From NCBI RefSeq assembly GCF_020178975.1, contig NZ_JAHXBU010000092.1, positions 372,001-436,000 of the forward strand: a stretch of 64,000 nucleotides of DNA. The letters run 5' to 3'. Shown piece after piece: positions 44,518 to 53,569 of this stretch (positions within the stretch are counted from its first letter, which is position 1; the number at the start of each line of letters is the position of its first letter). Source of the stretch: Cesiribacter sp. SM1. Its GTDB lineage: Bacteria; Bacteroidota; Bacteroidia; Cytophagales; Cyclobacteriaceae. Below the pieces are notes generated by a model, which was not told where the DNA came from, did not search any database, and saw only the letters and a program-made list of their open reading frames with translations. The translations under genes were made by a program, and so were the position numbers.

Positions 44518-45105
44518 CTATACATTATCCAGGAATCTTCTCCTGGGCATTTTGTGCTCCTTGTAAGAGGATACTGATTCTCCTGTTACCATCTTAAATT
44601 GTGTTGACAGGTAATGCACACTGCTGTAGCCAAGTCTTGATGCTATCTGGCTTAAGCTGAGTTCGTCATAATCAATCAGCTCTTTTACTCTTTCTATTTT
44701 TTGCAGTACCAGGTATTTCTGCAGGGTACATTTTTTTACCCTGGAGTAAAGCCGGCTTAGCGTGCCGTAGCTCATTCCCATATTTCGGCTAAGATAGGCA
44801 GAAAGGGTATCCTGGTTCCCTTTTTCCAGCTCATGAATGTATTCAAGTATCTTGACCCTGATCTTTTCAAGAATGATTTCATCCTTTTCAACAATGTACT
44901 CAAAGCCTACCGCTTCCAGTTCACTGCAAATCCTGTCCATCTCCAGTACAGCTGGCTTTTTTATTTCTGCATATCCTAACTCTATATTAAGCACCTCCAG
45001 TCCCATTTTGCTAAGCCGGTCCTGTACAACCATGATACACCTGGGGCATACCATGTTCCTGATGTGTATGATAGTTTTATCTGATGCCTCTGTTACACAA
45101 CTCAT
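44518..45105 (-). CDS. AraC family regulator with N-terminal HMA-like CxxC domain
   Basis: A 195-residue protein. Residues about 1-75 resemble a heavy-metal-associated fold with MVCPRC (C20 and C23). Residues about 95-190 hold two HTH motifs of the AraC type (DELSLSQIASRLGYSSVHYLSTQFK). Because it is followed by a Cu-binding four-helix protein, it may sense Cu(I). Similar HMA-AraC fusions occur in other Bacteroidota copper gene neighbourhoods from what I recall. The start is the ATG at 45105. Confidence 0.8.
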   Translation of the reverse strand: MSCVTEASDKTIIHIRNMVCPRCIMVVQDRLSKMGLEVLNIELGYAEIKKPAVLEMDRICSELEAVGFEYIVEKDEIILEKIRVKILEYIHELEKGNQDTLSAYLSRNMGMSYGTLSRLYSRVKKCTLQKYLVLQKIERVKELIDYDELSLSQIASRLGYSSVHYLSTQFKMVTGESVSSYKEHKMPRRRFLDNV

Positions 45106-45627
45106 AGCTTTTCGATAGAAAAGAATAACTACGTATACCTGGTAAGTCTAAACCTTTATCCACTAGCTATAATAATAAGATTCAGGCCGCTTTGTTAAAA
45201 CTACCAATTGATTAAGCCTGCATACCTGTATCACTGCCTGCTGATCATGCTGTATTTCCAGTTCATCAATGATGAATTCATAAATTTTCTAAATTTTGCT
45301 GATAGGTGTTTAGCTAATACTACAACGTCGGTTTGGCCAAAAGCTGCCTGTCTTGCTCTGAAGCTCGGGTGCTTTGCCGAATGTTGGTAGTGTAAAGAAA
45401 AGAGGTATTGCAGAAGCAGGAAAAAATAATGGCCCAGGCTAATGCAGTTATCGACGAACGCCCTGCTTTTACCGATGAAGCAATTTAACCCGGTTGATAG
45501 GCTTGTGGCATGCAGCAGCTAAACTTCTCCTGCAAATATCAGCAGGCTTAATAACTTTGAAGAACAGGCGCAGTTTGCCATTTTATATGGCTACAGAAAG
45601 GTTTCAGGATGGCTTCTGTATGCCTTT
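45106..45627. other. Gene-free region upstream of the HMA-AraC gene
   Basis: About 520 bases; the genes on both sides run leftwards, so it holds the AraC-gene promoter and the 3' end of the LytTR transcript. A 60-codon ORF at 45208-45390 and a 19-codon one at 45429-45488 are not convincing. No RNA signal is recognised. Confidence 0.4.
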
Positions 45628-46389
45628 TTAAATCTTACCCTTTACCACTTTCTCGTAGAATAGTTCTTTGTAGTTTTCCCCTACTGGAAAGCTCTTTCCT
45701 TTCACCATTACCCGGTTGTTACGCATCGATTCTATCTTTTCAATGGAAACTATGTAGGAACGATGAATGCGAATGAATCCTTTCCCCTCCAGCATCTCTT
45801 CCATGGCTTTCATAGACTTAATGGTAAGTACAGCCCTGGCTTCATTGGTGTGGATTTTTACATAATCCTTGAAAGCCTCAATGTAAAACACCTCCTTCAG
45901 GTTGAGCTTCAGAATATTATGCTCTACCTTGATGAAGATAAACTCCTCTGAATTCTCTGCAGACGGTTGTGGCGCAGCAGGAGCAGCAGTGGCCGGTGCC
46001 GGAGCTATTGGCTGAGCAGCAGGCTTTGCTGCAGGCCTGGCTGTTTGTCTGTTGGCTTTGTTAACTGCTTTCAAAAATCTTTCAAAAGCATATGGCTTTA
46101 GCAGGTAGTCTACTGCATCAAGCTCAAACCCCTCAACTGCATACTGCTGGTATGCCGTAGTGAAAATGATGGCCGGTGGTTTGGAGAGTGACCTGATAAA
46201 CTGCAGACCGGTGAGGTCTGGCATGTTAATATCCAGAAACACCAGTTCAATATCCTGCTGCTGTACCACCTCCAGTGCCTCGTAGGCACTGTCATAGGTG
46301 CCAATCAGCTGCAGAAAGGGTACTCTTTCAATATAACTTTTTATCAGTGCCAGTGCCAGGGGCTCATCATCAACGGCTATGCACCTCAT
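45628..46389 (-). CDS. LytTR family response regulator
   Basis: A 253-residue regulator. The receiver domain has DDE (7-9) and phosphoacceptor D53 in FLDINMPDL. A Pro/Ala-rich linker (about 120-148, repeated PA/AP) connects it to the LytTR DNA-binding domain with YIEAFKDYVKIH and FIRIHRSYIVSIEKI. It lies 2 bp after the LytS kinase in the same operon. Confidence 0.93.
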   Translation of the reverse strand: MRCIAVDDEPLALALIKSYIERVPFLQLIGTYDSAYEALEVVQQQDIELVFLDINMPDLTGLQFIRSLSKPPAIIFTTAYQQYAVEGFELDAVDYLLKPYAFERFLKAVNKANRQTARPAAKPAAQPIAPAPATAAPAAPQPSAENSEEFIFIKVEHNILKLNLKEVFYIEAFKDYVKIHTNEARAVLTIKSMKAMEEMLEGKGFIRIHRSYIVSIEKIESMRNNRVMVKGKSFPVGENYKELFYEKVVKGKI

Positions 46390-46391
46390 GT

Positions 46392-47471
46392 TCAGCTAAG
46401 GTTTATGGTTAGTGCTACTTTGTATGCTTCCTCATTCCGCTCTACCTCCAGGGTATGCTTTTGAGGATACAATAACTGCAGGCGTTTATAGGTATTGGCC
46501 AGGCCAATACCAGAATCCTGTTTAGGATCACTCCTCAATCCAGGCTTTTGTGTTTGCTCAGGCAGACTGTTAGCAACTGCAAAATACATGTTTTGCTCCT
46601 TAACCAGAAGTTCAATTTGTATGAACGAATCCCTCTTGTAAGAAATACCGTGTATGAAGGCATTTTCAACGAAAGGCAGCAGCAACATGGGTTCTATCAT
46701 AACCTGGTCTACCCCGCCTCCTACTTCAAAGTTTATACTTACATTTCGGGAAGCAGAAAACCTTAATTTTTGCAGTGATATAAAGTTTTCGATAAACTCC
46801 ACTTCCTTCTTCAGACTGGTTTTTTCTACATTGGAATCATAGAGTACATAGCGCATCATATCCGACAACAAGAGAATTGCATTTTCGGTCTGATCTGATT
46901 TGGCTGCCGCCAGTGAGTAAATGTTATTAATGGTGTTAAACAGGAAATGTGGGTTAATCTGTGACTTCAGAAAAGCCAGTTCGGCAATCATCTTTTCTTT
47001 CTGGCCTTCTTCATACAACCTTTTTTCCTTTTCCTGGTCCAGTATAATTTCAAAGCTGCTGCCAAGGGCCAGTGCCATCAGGAAAGGAAAAAGGTGAAAA
47101 GGAAAAGCTGGCGGACGCCTTAGTGGTAATCTGCCACTCAACTGACTGCCCTCGCTAAGTTGCTGTGCCTGCACAGGAGGCAGAGGGGGCAGCACTTCAC
47201 TTCTGATCGCTTTGTTTGCAACGTGTACAACAGCCATTATCACAACCACAGCCATTGCATACTTTAAATACTGCCCTTTCTTTAAGTAGCGCGGCACCAG
47301 GATAAAAACATTCAGTATATAAAATGGCAATACAACCAGGGAGGAGTAGAAAGCACTGTTCAGAAAAGGGCGGCTTTCACCTGGCTGATCAAAGAAGAAT
47401 AATGGCGGTACAGTCATTACCGCCATTACAATCAGGTGAAAGATTATTTTAATGATGCGCTGCTTTTTCAT
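46392..47471 (-). CDS. LytS/AlgZ-type sensor histidine kinase
   Basis: A 359-residue kinase with about four N-terminal membrane helices and a Pro-rich loop (about 95-125). The His_kinase motif SQINPHFLFNTINNIY has the phospho-His at H175. The C-terminal ATPase has FVENAFIHGI and GIGLANTYKRL. It is the third gene of the DUF4270-kelch-kinase-regulator operon and passes phosphate to the LytTR regulator. Confidence 0.92.
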   Translation of the reverse strand: MKKQRIIKIIFHLIVMAVMTVPPLFFFDQPGESRPFLNSAFYSSLVVLPFYILNVFILVPRYLKKGQYLKYAMAVVVIMAVVHVANKAIRSEVLPPLPPVQAQQLSEGSQLSGRLPLRRPPAFPFHLFPFLMALALGSSFEIILDQEKEKRLYEEGQKEKMIAELAFLKSQINPHFLFNTINNIYSLAAAKSDQTENAILLLSDMMRYVLYDSNVEKTSLKKEVEFIENFISLQKLRFSASRNVSINFEVGGGVDQVMIEPMLLLPFVENAFIHGISYKRDSFIQIELLVKEQNMYFAVANSLPEQTQKPGLRSDPKQDSGIGLANTYKRLQLLYPQKHTLEVERNEEAYKVALTINLS

Positions 47472-47489
47472 AGCGGCAATGTATTGGGC

Positions 47490-48515
47490 TTAGTTGTTTT
47501 CATCATAGGTAAGGTCTGGCCTAAACTCCCAGATATCATCAAAGTAGGTGCTGCTGTTTCTGCCGGTGGTAATAAAGCCCCTGTCCATGATGGAGAAACC
47601 AACGGCATCCATTCTGCTGGCGCCCTCAAAGCTGGTCATTTCGTTCCAGGTGTCGTTAAGGGGATCATACTGCCAGGTAGTACTCACAATGGCATTGGTA
47701 TAGCCGGTGGTAATATAGCCATAACTGCCAATGGTAAAGGCTACGGAACTTTCACGACCTACAGCGGTATAGGCATCGTCTTCATCCAGATCTGTTTTGG
47801 CAGTCCATGGAAATTCTTCTGAAGTTAGTTTGGCCGGATCGAACTCCCAGAAGTCGTACTGGTAAACACCATTGTTCGTTCCTGTACCTACATAAGCCTT
47901 GCCGGCAATTACAAATGCCACTGCATTTCTGCGCTTGGAGCCACCAAGGCTGGGCACCTGTGTCCAGGTGTCGATAATAGGATCGTACTGCCAGAAGTCT
48001 TTTGTATTGCTGCCATCATAGCCGGTGCCTACATAACCTTTGTCTGCAATACCAAAACCTACGGCACCTCTGCGGGCGGTTCCGCCAAAATCGGCTTTTT
48101 GAGTCCAGGTATTGGTGGCAGGATCATACTCCCAGAAATCGCTTAACTGGCCGGAGCCGTTTGAGCCTGTGCCTACATAGCCTTTATCGTTGATGGCAAA
48201 AGCAACGGCACTGCTACGGGCCTCTCCCGGAAAATCTGCCACTCTCACCCAGTAGTTAAGATCCAGGTTGTAATACCAGAAGTCCTGTAAGTACTCATCG
48301 GTACTGCCATTGTAACCTGTGCCTACAAATGCCTTATTGCCTATTACAAAGCTAACAGCATTAGAGCGTGTGTTTCCCTCAAAGTCCGACATCTCTGTCC
48401 AGTCGCCGGTAGTGCTGGTGGAATCAACTTCGGTACCACTTTCGCATGAGAACTGGAACATCAGGAGGAGTAACAGGCCAAACAGTTGAGTTTTTTGATT
48501 CAATGAAAATTTCAT
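47490..48515 (-). CDS. Kelch-repeat lipoprotein
   Basis: A 341-residue protein with a lipobox (FQFSCESG) and six or seven kelch beta-propeller repeats. Each has the pattern AVAF-x-I-x-x-KGYVGTG-x-x-G, then DFWEYDPATNTWTQ-like ends (SSAVAFAINDKGYVGTG, RGAVGFGIADKGYVGTGYDG, RNAVAFVIAGKAYVGTG). It is probably on the cell surface or periplasmic side and binds a carbohydrate or protein. It starts 5 bp after the DUF4270 stop. Confidence 0.88.
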   Translation of the reverse strand: MKFSLNQKTQLFGLLLLLMFQFSCESGTEVDSTSTTGDWTEMSDFEGNTRSNAVSFVIGNKAFVGTGYNGSTDEYLQDFWYYNLDLNYWVRVADFPGEARSSAVAFAINDKGYVGTGSNGSGQLSDFWEYDPATNTWTQKADFGGTARRGAVGFGIADKGYVGTGYDGSNTKDFWQYDPIIDTWTQVPSLGGSKRRNAVAFVIAGKAYVGTGTNNGVYQYDFWEFDPAKLTSEEFPWTAKTDLDEDDAYTAVGRESSVAFTIGSYGYITTGYTNAIVSTTWQYDPLNDTWNEMTSFEGASRMDAVGFSIMDRGFITTGRNSSTYFDDIWEFRPDLTYDENN

Positions 48516-48520
48516 TTTGT

Positions 48521-49825
48521 TTAATTGTTTGTTTCGTAGTCGAGCAGGTATAGATCTAATATTGACTTATGCTGGTGTTGCTGGTTTCCAGCTTCTAAAT
48601 GATTTACAGTACTGTACAGGCTGGTGGTAGGGAGGGTGAGCAGCAGCGCATTTTCATTTTCTCCCTCCAGTGCTTTTTGAGATTTGATAAAATCAGTAAT
48701 CAGAATGCTATAGTAGGTATCATCTCCAAATTCTTTGTCCTCCACTTTTACCATGGAGGTTGCATACTCTCCGGTGATTCTGTTAAGCCCGTCTACCACG
48801 TATACAGTGAGTGTTTCCGGCAGCGGCATACTATTGCTGTAAGTACCACGGGGAATGCTAAGCCTTAGGTAAGCCTGTGAAAGCACATCGTTGGTTTGCA
48901 GCTCGTTTAGCTTTTGCAGGTAGGGAAAGTCCACCCGTATGCCCAATCCTACCCCACCCTGCAGATAGGCAGTATTAGCCGTTTCGCTTGCTGCTAAAGC
49001 TTCTTTTTGCTGCTGCAGTCCTGCCAGTGGCCCTCCCTCCCTATTGCTGCTGATCTGGCTGAAATGGAGCGATTCATCTATGGGAAACAACAGCTCCACC
49101 ACCTCTCCATCTTCCTTATAGGTGAGGCGAAGCGTGCTAGCGGTTGTAAAGCGCACAAACGGACCACTGGTTTGCTGCCCGGGGCTAAGCAGGAAGCCTT
49201 TGTATTTTTCCAGAAAAGCAGCTTCAGTTTGAATAGTATCGTCTTTCGACTGCAGTAAGCCAAATAACTCCTCCCCCAGCCAGCCATCAAGCGGTATGTC
49301 TACATAGGCTTTCTGGTTGGGCTGCGGACTGAAGCTAAGGCTGCCAACTGTAGTGCTGGTATCTGCAAGATCCATTTGTGGCTGAAAGCTGCTGGTGTTG
49401 TAGAGATAGCCATCTGAATGCATGGCCGGAGCTTCTGCCAGCTGGTAAACATCCAGTGTAATGGTTTGGGTGGTATCATAATAGGAGTAGCCATCATAAT
49501 ACATGCGCAGGCTAAGCCCTTCGTAAGCTGCCCTGCTGCCGGGGTAGGTACTGATGCTTGCCAGATCGAGCTGGAAAAAGGCCGAGGCTGTAATCTTACC
49601 AAAAGCGCCGTCTTCATGATAGCCTACCAGCAGCTCTTCTGTGGTACTGGTGGGCAAAGAATCGAAGATAACAGTAGAGAGCTGAAGGCTCACGGTATCC
49701 ATATAGTACAGGTTGAGCGGCTCCTTTACAATAAATTCCTCTCCCAGCTCACCCGACTCCTCGCAGGCTCCTATGCCGGCGCATATCAGTGCCAGCATCA
49801 TTATTTTCTTTATGTACCGTTTCAT
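48521..49825 (-). CDS. DUF4270 domain lipoprotein
   Basis: A 434-residue secreted lipoprotein (GIGACEESG) of the Bacteroidota-specific DUF4270 family. It has an N-terminal segment EFIVKEPLNLYYMDTVSLQLSTV-like (two parts below 20 residues: EPLNLYYMDTVSLQL and FDSLPTSTTEELLVGYH) and DLASISTYPGSRAAYEGLSL. The function is unknown. It heads an operon with kelch, LytS and LytTR; no known transporter partner is included. The ATG at 49825 is used. Confidence 0.82.
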   Translation of the reverse strand: MKRYIKKIMMLALICAGIGACEESGELGEEFIVKEPLNLYYMDTVSLQLSTVIFDSLPTSTTEELLVGYHEDGAFGKITASAFFQLDLASISTYPGSRAAYEGLSLRMYYDGYSYYDTTQTITLDVYQLAEAPAMHSDGYLYNTSSFQPQMDLADTSTTVGSLSFSPQPNQKAYVDIPLDGWLGEELFGLLQSKDDTIQTEAAFLEKYKGFLLSPGQQTSGPFVRFTTASTLRLTYKEDGEVVELLFPIDESLHFSQISSNREGGPLAGLQQQKEALAASETANTAYLQGGVGLGIRVDFPYLQKLNELQTNDVLSQAYLRLSIPRGTYSNSMPLPETLTVYVVDGLNRITGEYATSMVKVEDKEFGDDTYYSILITDFIKSQKALEGENENALLLTLPTTSLYSTVNHLEAGNQQHQHKSILDLYLLDYETNN

Positions 49826-50154
49826 GATGTTAGTTTGGCAGATGGGGCTCCTGCTGTTGATTGGTTATGCTGTTGCTTTTTTCAGCGCCCTTAAAACACT
49901 TAGCACAGGAGCAGTGAGCCCTGTTTTCTGGAGCAAAGCTGCCCTAAAGGAAGGGCTGCAAAAAATAATCTCTACCAACAGCTACTGTTTATCCACCAAC
50001 CCCGCTTTTATGCCGACCAATGCCAGGTTTATCGATAAAATTGTGCGGGTGGTGCCCTTATACGGGTTCGTCGTCGAAAAGGGCAGGCTTGTCTAGTATC
50101 TTTTTCAGGGGTGCAGCACCCTGCTAGATTCGCAGAAAAGAAACAGAGAAACCT
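49826..50154. other. Divergent promoter region
   Basis: Between the DUF4270 operon (minus) and the TolC-MacAB operon (plus), about 330 bases. It must hold two promoters, and a regulator such as LytTR could bind here, but I see no clear paired repeat. Short frames here are shadows. Confidence 0.4.
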
Positions 50155-51609
50155 ATGATGACGGAAGTAAAAATAATACTGGTCATTTGCCTTACATCCT
50201 TTACGCTTTTAAGCAGCATGGTTGCCTTTGCCCAGGAAGTAAAAGAAACCTGGAGCCTGGATGAATGTGTAGCTGTAGCCCTGCAGAATAACATAGAGCT
50301 GGAACAGAGCAAGCTCAGCAGCGAAACCTTGCTGATTAATGTAAAGGAACAGCAGGCGCAGCGGCTCCCCAGCCTGAATGGTGGTGCCAGCCTTGGCTCC
50401 AGCTGGGGGCGATCCATAGACCCCTACAGCAATGAGTATGTTAACCAGAACATACAAACCAGCAACTTCTCTCTGAATGCGGGTGTAACGCTTTTTAACG
50501 GCCTGCGCATCAGCAACACCATAGAACAAAGCAAGCTACAATACAAAGCAGGCAAGCTTGACCTGGAATCGCTTCAGCAGAACATCACCCTCAATACTGT
50601 AACGGCTTATATGCAGGTATTACTGGCCTATGAGCAGGAGGCGCTGGCCCGGTTCAACAGAATTGCAACAGAAGAACAGCTGCAGAAAACCAGGCGGCGC
50701 TTTGAAGCCGGGGCCATTGCTAAAACAGATGTATACCAGCTTGAGGCACAACTGGCCGATGATGCCGCCGCTGTGGTGGTCGCTGAGAACGCGCTGCGCA
50801 TGGCTAAAATTAACCTTGCTCAGATTATGAATATCGGCTTTGAAAGATACATGGAAGTAGAAAAGCCAGCAGTAGTAGATGTGCCGCTTAACACCTACTC
50901 AGACCTTAGCCCGGCCACTTTATACGAGGCAGCCAGTAAAACACAGGTACAGCTGCAAAGTGCAAAGATAGGTAAAGAAGTGGCTGAGCTGGAAACACAG
51001 ATTGCCAGCTCAAAATACTACCCCAGCCTTAGCCTTAATGGTAATTTATTGTCCGGATATTCCAGCGCACGAAAACTCTCTTACCTGCAGCTGGCAGACC
51101 AGACCACAGTAATAGGCTATGTACAGGGCAACATCAACCAGGCAGTGGTTGCTGCCAGCAATTACAGAACAGTTTATGGTGACTATGCTTTTAGGGACCA
51201 GCTGCAGGATAACCTTAGCCAGGCGGTATCACTATCCCTATCGGTACCCATCTACAACAACCGTAAGGCAAAAAGCAGTGTACAGCGTGCTTCCATTGGG
51301 GTACGCTCTGCAGAGCTGAACGAAGCAAAAGCCAAAAACGAATTGCGGCAGAAGGTAGAGCAACTGTATGCCGACTGGAGTGCTGCAGCCACTAACCTGC
51401 AGGCGCGTAAAGACCAGCTCTATTACCGTCAGGAGGCTTTCAGCAATATTGAGAAGCAGTACAACCTGGGCCTGGCAAACTCACTCGATTTATTAACAGC
51501 TAAAACCAGCCTGCAGCAGGCGCAGGCAGCCCTTCTGCAGGCCAGGTATCAGTACCTCTTCAACACCAAACTTATTGATTTTTATACCGGAAGAGCCATA
51601 CAACTCTAA
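50155..51609 (+). CDS. TolC family outer-membrane efflux protein
   Basis: A 484-residue protein with a signal peptide (about 1-24, ending AFAQ) and two OEP repeats: SLDECVAVALQNNIELEQSK, LNAGVTLFNGLRISNTIEQS in the first, and SLSLSVPIYNNRKAKSSVQRA in the second. TolC forms the outer-membrane channel of a tripartite pump; the MacA and MacB genes directly follow (11 bp), so this is the exit duct. Confidence 0.93.
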   Translation: MMTEVKIILVICLTSFTLLSSMVAFAQEVKETWSLDECVAVALQNNIELEQSKLSSETLLINVKEQQAQRLPSLNGGASLGSSWGRSIDPYSNEYVNQNIQTSNFSLNAGVTLFNGLRISNTIEQSKLQYKAGKLDLESLQQNITLNTVTAYMQVLLAYEQEALARFNRIATEEQLQKTRRRFEAGAIAKTDVYQLEAQLADDAAAVVVAENALRMAKINLAQIMNIGFERYMEVEKPAVVDVPLNTYSDLSPATLYEAASKTQVQLQSAKIGKEVAELETQIASSKYYPSLSLNGNLLSGYSSARKLSYLQLADQTTVIGYVQGNINQAVVAASNYRTVYGDYAFRDQLQDNLSQAVSLSLSVPIYNNRKAKSSVQRASIGVRSAELNEAKAKNELRQKVEQLYADWSAAATNLQARKDQLYYRQEAFSNIEKQYNLGLANSLDLLTAKTSLQQAQAALLQARYQYLFNTKLIDFYTGRAIQL

Positions 51610-51620
51610 CAGATCATATC

Positions 51621-52820
51621 ATGAAAAAGAAAAATATAGTAATTATAGCTGTAATGCTCCTGCTGGCAGCAGCGGTAGTAGTGCTACTGCCGGCTTTACA
51701 ACCTAAAGAGGAGCCGGTGCAGTGGCAAACAAGCCCTGTAGAAAAGGGTGAGATCACCGTAGAGGTAAGTGCTAGCGGAACCCTGGATGCAAAAAAAGAA
51801 GTAGAGGTAGGCACGCAGGTATCAGGCAGAATAGAACGAATACTGGTGGATTTTAACGACAGGGTTAAAAAAGGCCAGGTGCTGGCAGTGCTTGATACTA
51901 CCAACCTCTATGCCAGCCTAGTAGATGTTAATGCATTACTGAACCGGGCCGAACTGCAGCTTAAACAGGCACAGTGGGCGTACGAGCGCAGCTACCAGCT
52001 GGTAGAAGCCGAGGTAATTTCAGAGCAGGCCTTTCAGCAGGCAGAGGTTGCCTTCGAAGTAGCCCTCAACGAGGTTCGCTCCGCAGAGGCCAGCTACCAG
52101 AAAGCACTGCAAAACCTGGAATATGCCATTATTAAATCTCCGGTAGATGGTGTTGTGGTATCCATAGAGGTAGAAGAAGGCCAGACCGTTGCAGCCAATT
52201 TCAGTACGCCTACATTGTTCAAGCTGGCAGAAGACCTCTCCCAGATGAAGCTTGAAGCAAAGATAGATGAAGCTGACATCGGGCAGATCAGGGAAGGGCA
52301 GCAGGTACACTTTACCGTAGATGCTTATCCTGGCAGTAGTTTCACCGGCAGTGTAAACCAGATACGGGTACAGCCAACCGTGAACCAGAACGTAACGCAG
52401 TACGATGTGATCATTGATGTTGCCAACAAAGACCGCAAACTGCTGCCGGGCATGACTACAGATCTGGTGGTTGTAGTAGCACAGAAAGAAGATGTATGGC
52501 GCATACCCAACAGTGCGCTCTATTTTAATCCTTCTGAGTCAGCAGCACCACAGGCAGCTTCCTTAGTAGCATCACAACCGGACATCGATCACTCATCTGA
52601 AAAAACCGGCAGCATCTGGGTACTAACAGTCAACAATGAACTTCGCAGAGAAGAGGTTATCCTGGGTTTGTCTAACGATATCTATACAGAAATAAAAATC
52701 AAAGGCGAACCTTTTACCCGCGTGATCACGGGGCAGCAGACAGAAAAAACTGTTGCAGAGCAGTCTGGAGGCTTATTCCCCTCACCTCCCAAAGGTAAAA
52801 GACCACCACAGCCATTATAA
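51621..52820 (+). CDS. MacA/HlyD-like periplasmic adaptor
   Basis: A 399-residue protein: an N-terminal anchor helix (about 4-25), a lipoyl/barrel-sandwich part (GEITVEVSASGTLDAKKEVEV), a helical hairpin (about 90-160) and a beta-barrel (VDAYPGSSFTGSVNQI). It ends in a Pro-rich tail. It links inner-membrane MacB with TolC. It is encoded between them, 11 bp after TolC and 2 bp before the ATPase. Confidence 0.9.
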   Translation: MKKKNIVIIAVMLLLAAAVVVLLPALQPKEEPVQWQTSPVEKGEITVEVSASGTLDAKKEVEVGTQVSGRIERILVDFNDRVKKGQVLAVLDTTNLYASLVDVNALLNRAELQLKQAQWAYERSYQLVEAEVISEQAFQQAEVAFEVALNEVRSAEASYQKALQNLEYAIIKSPVDGVVVSIEVEEGQTVAANFSTPTLFKLAEDLSQMKLEAKIDEADIGQIREGQQVHFTVDAYPGSSFTGSVNQIRVQPTVNQNVTQYDVIIDVANKDRKLLPGMTTDLVVVVAQKEDVWRIPNSALYFNPSESAAPQAASLVASQPDIDHSSEKTGSIWVLTVNNELRREEVILGLSNDIYTEIKIKGEPFTRVITGQQTEKTVAEQSGGLFPSPPKGKRPPQPL

Positions 52821-52822
52821 AC

Positions 52823-53569
52823 ATGAATAAAATAATAGAAGTACAGGATTTAAGGAAAACCTTTCACCTGGACGAAATAAAAGTAGAAGCCCTGAAAGGC
52901 ATTGGGCTGGAAGTAACAGAGGGCGAGTTTGTGGCCGTAATGGGTACCAGTGGCTCGGGCAAATCTACCTTCATGAACATTGCAGGCTGCCTGGATAGAG
53001 AATTTAAGGGTAAGTACTGGCTGGATGGTATTGATGTCACCCAGCTAAGTGAACACCAGCTGGCAGATATCCGCAACAAAAAAATCGGCTTTGTATTTCA
53101 GTCGTACAACCTGCTGGCCCGTACCACCGCTTACGAAAATGTAGAGCTCCCCCTCCTCTATGGCAATATAAAGCTCAGTACAAAGCAACACAGGGAGACG
53201 GTGATGGAAAAGCTGGCCGACGTAGGCCTTGCCGACAGGTACGATCGTTACCCCAACCAGCTTTCTGGCGGACAGCAGCAGCGGGTAGCCATTGCACGTG
53301 CGCTGGTAAGTAATCCTGCCATTATACTGGCTGATGAGCCTACCGGCAACCTCGATACGCGCACCAGCTATGAAATTATGGAACTGCTTCAGCAGCTTAA
53401 CGAGCAGGGCAAAACAATTTTAATTGTAACCCACGAGCAGGATATTGCCGCCTTTACCAGCCGGAAGGTAGTGTTCAGGGATGGCAGGATTGTACAGCAG
53501 CAGCGGGTGGATCAGCCAAAAAATGCAAGCCGTATGCTGCAGGAACAACTTTTACAGGAGGCATCATGA
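52823..53569 (+). CDS. MacB-type ABC ATPase
   Basis: A 248-residue ATPase. Walker A is GTSGSGKST, the Q-loop is [16 protein letters not shown], the signature is [17 protein letters not shown], Walker B is [12 protein letters not shown] and the switch His is IVTHEQD. This is the LolD/MacB type. The ATGA overlap with the following permease shows translational coupling. Confidence 0.93.
   Translation: MNKIIEVQDLRKTFHLDEIKVEALKGIGLEVTEGEFVAVMGTSGSGKSTFMNIAGCLDREFKGKYWLDGIDVTQLSEHQLADIRNKKIGFVFQSYNLLARTTAYENVELPLLYGNIKLSTKQHRETVMEKLADVGLADRYDRYPNQLSGGQQQRVAIARALVSNPAIILADEPTGNLDTRTSYEIMELLQQLNEQGKTILIVTHEQDIAAFTSRKVVFRDGRIVQQQRVDQPKNASRMLQEQLLQEAS

Noticed and set aside
45208-45390. 60-codon ORF upstream of the HMA-AraC gene
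   Set aside because: Atypical composition, no ribosome-binding context and no related sequence recognised.
45429-45488. 19-codon peptide starting MAQANAVIDERPAF
   Set aside because: Looks protein-like but is too short and unsupported to call; kept only as a note.
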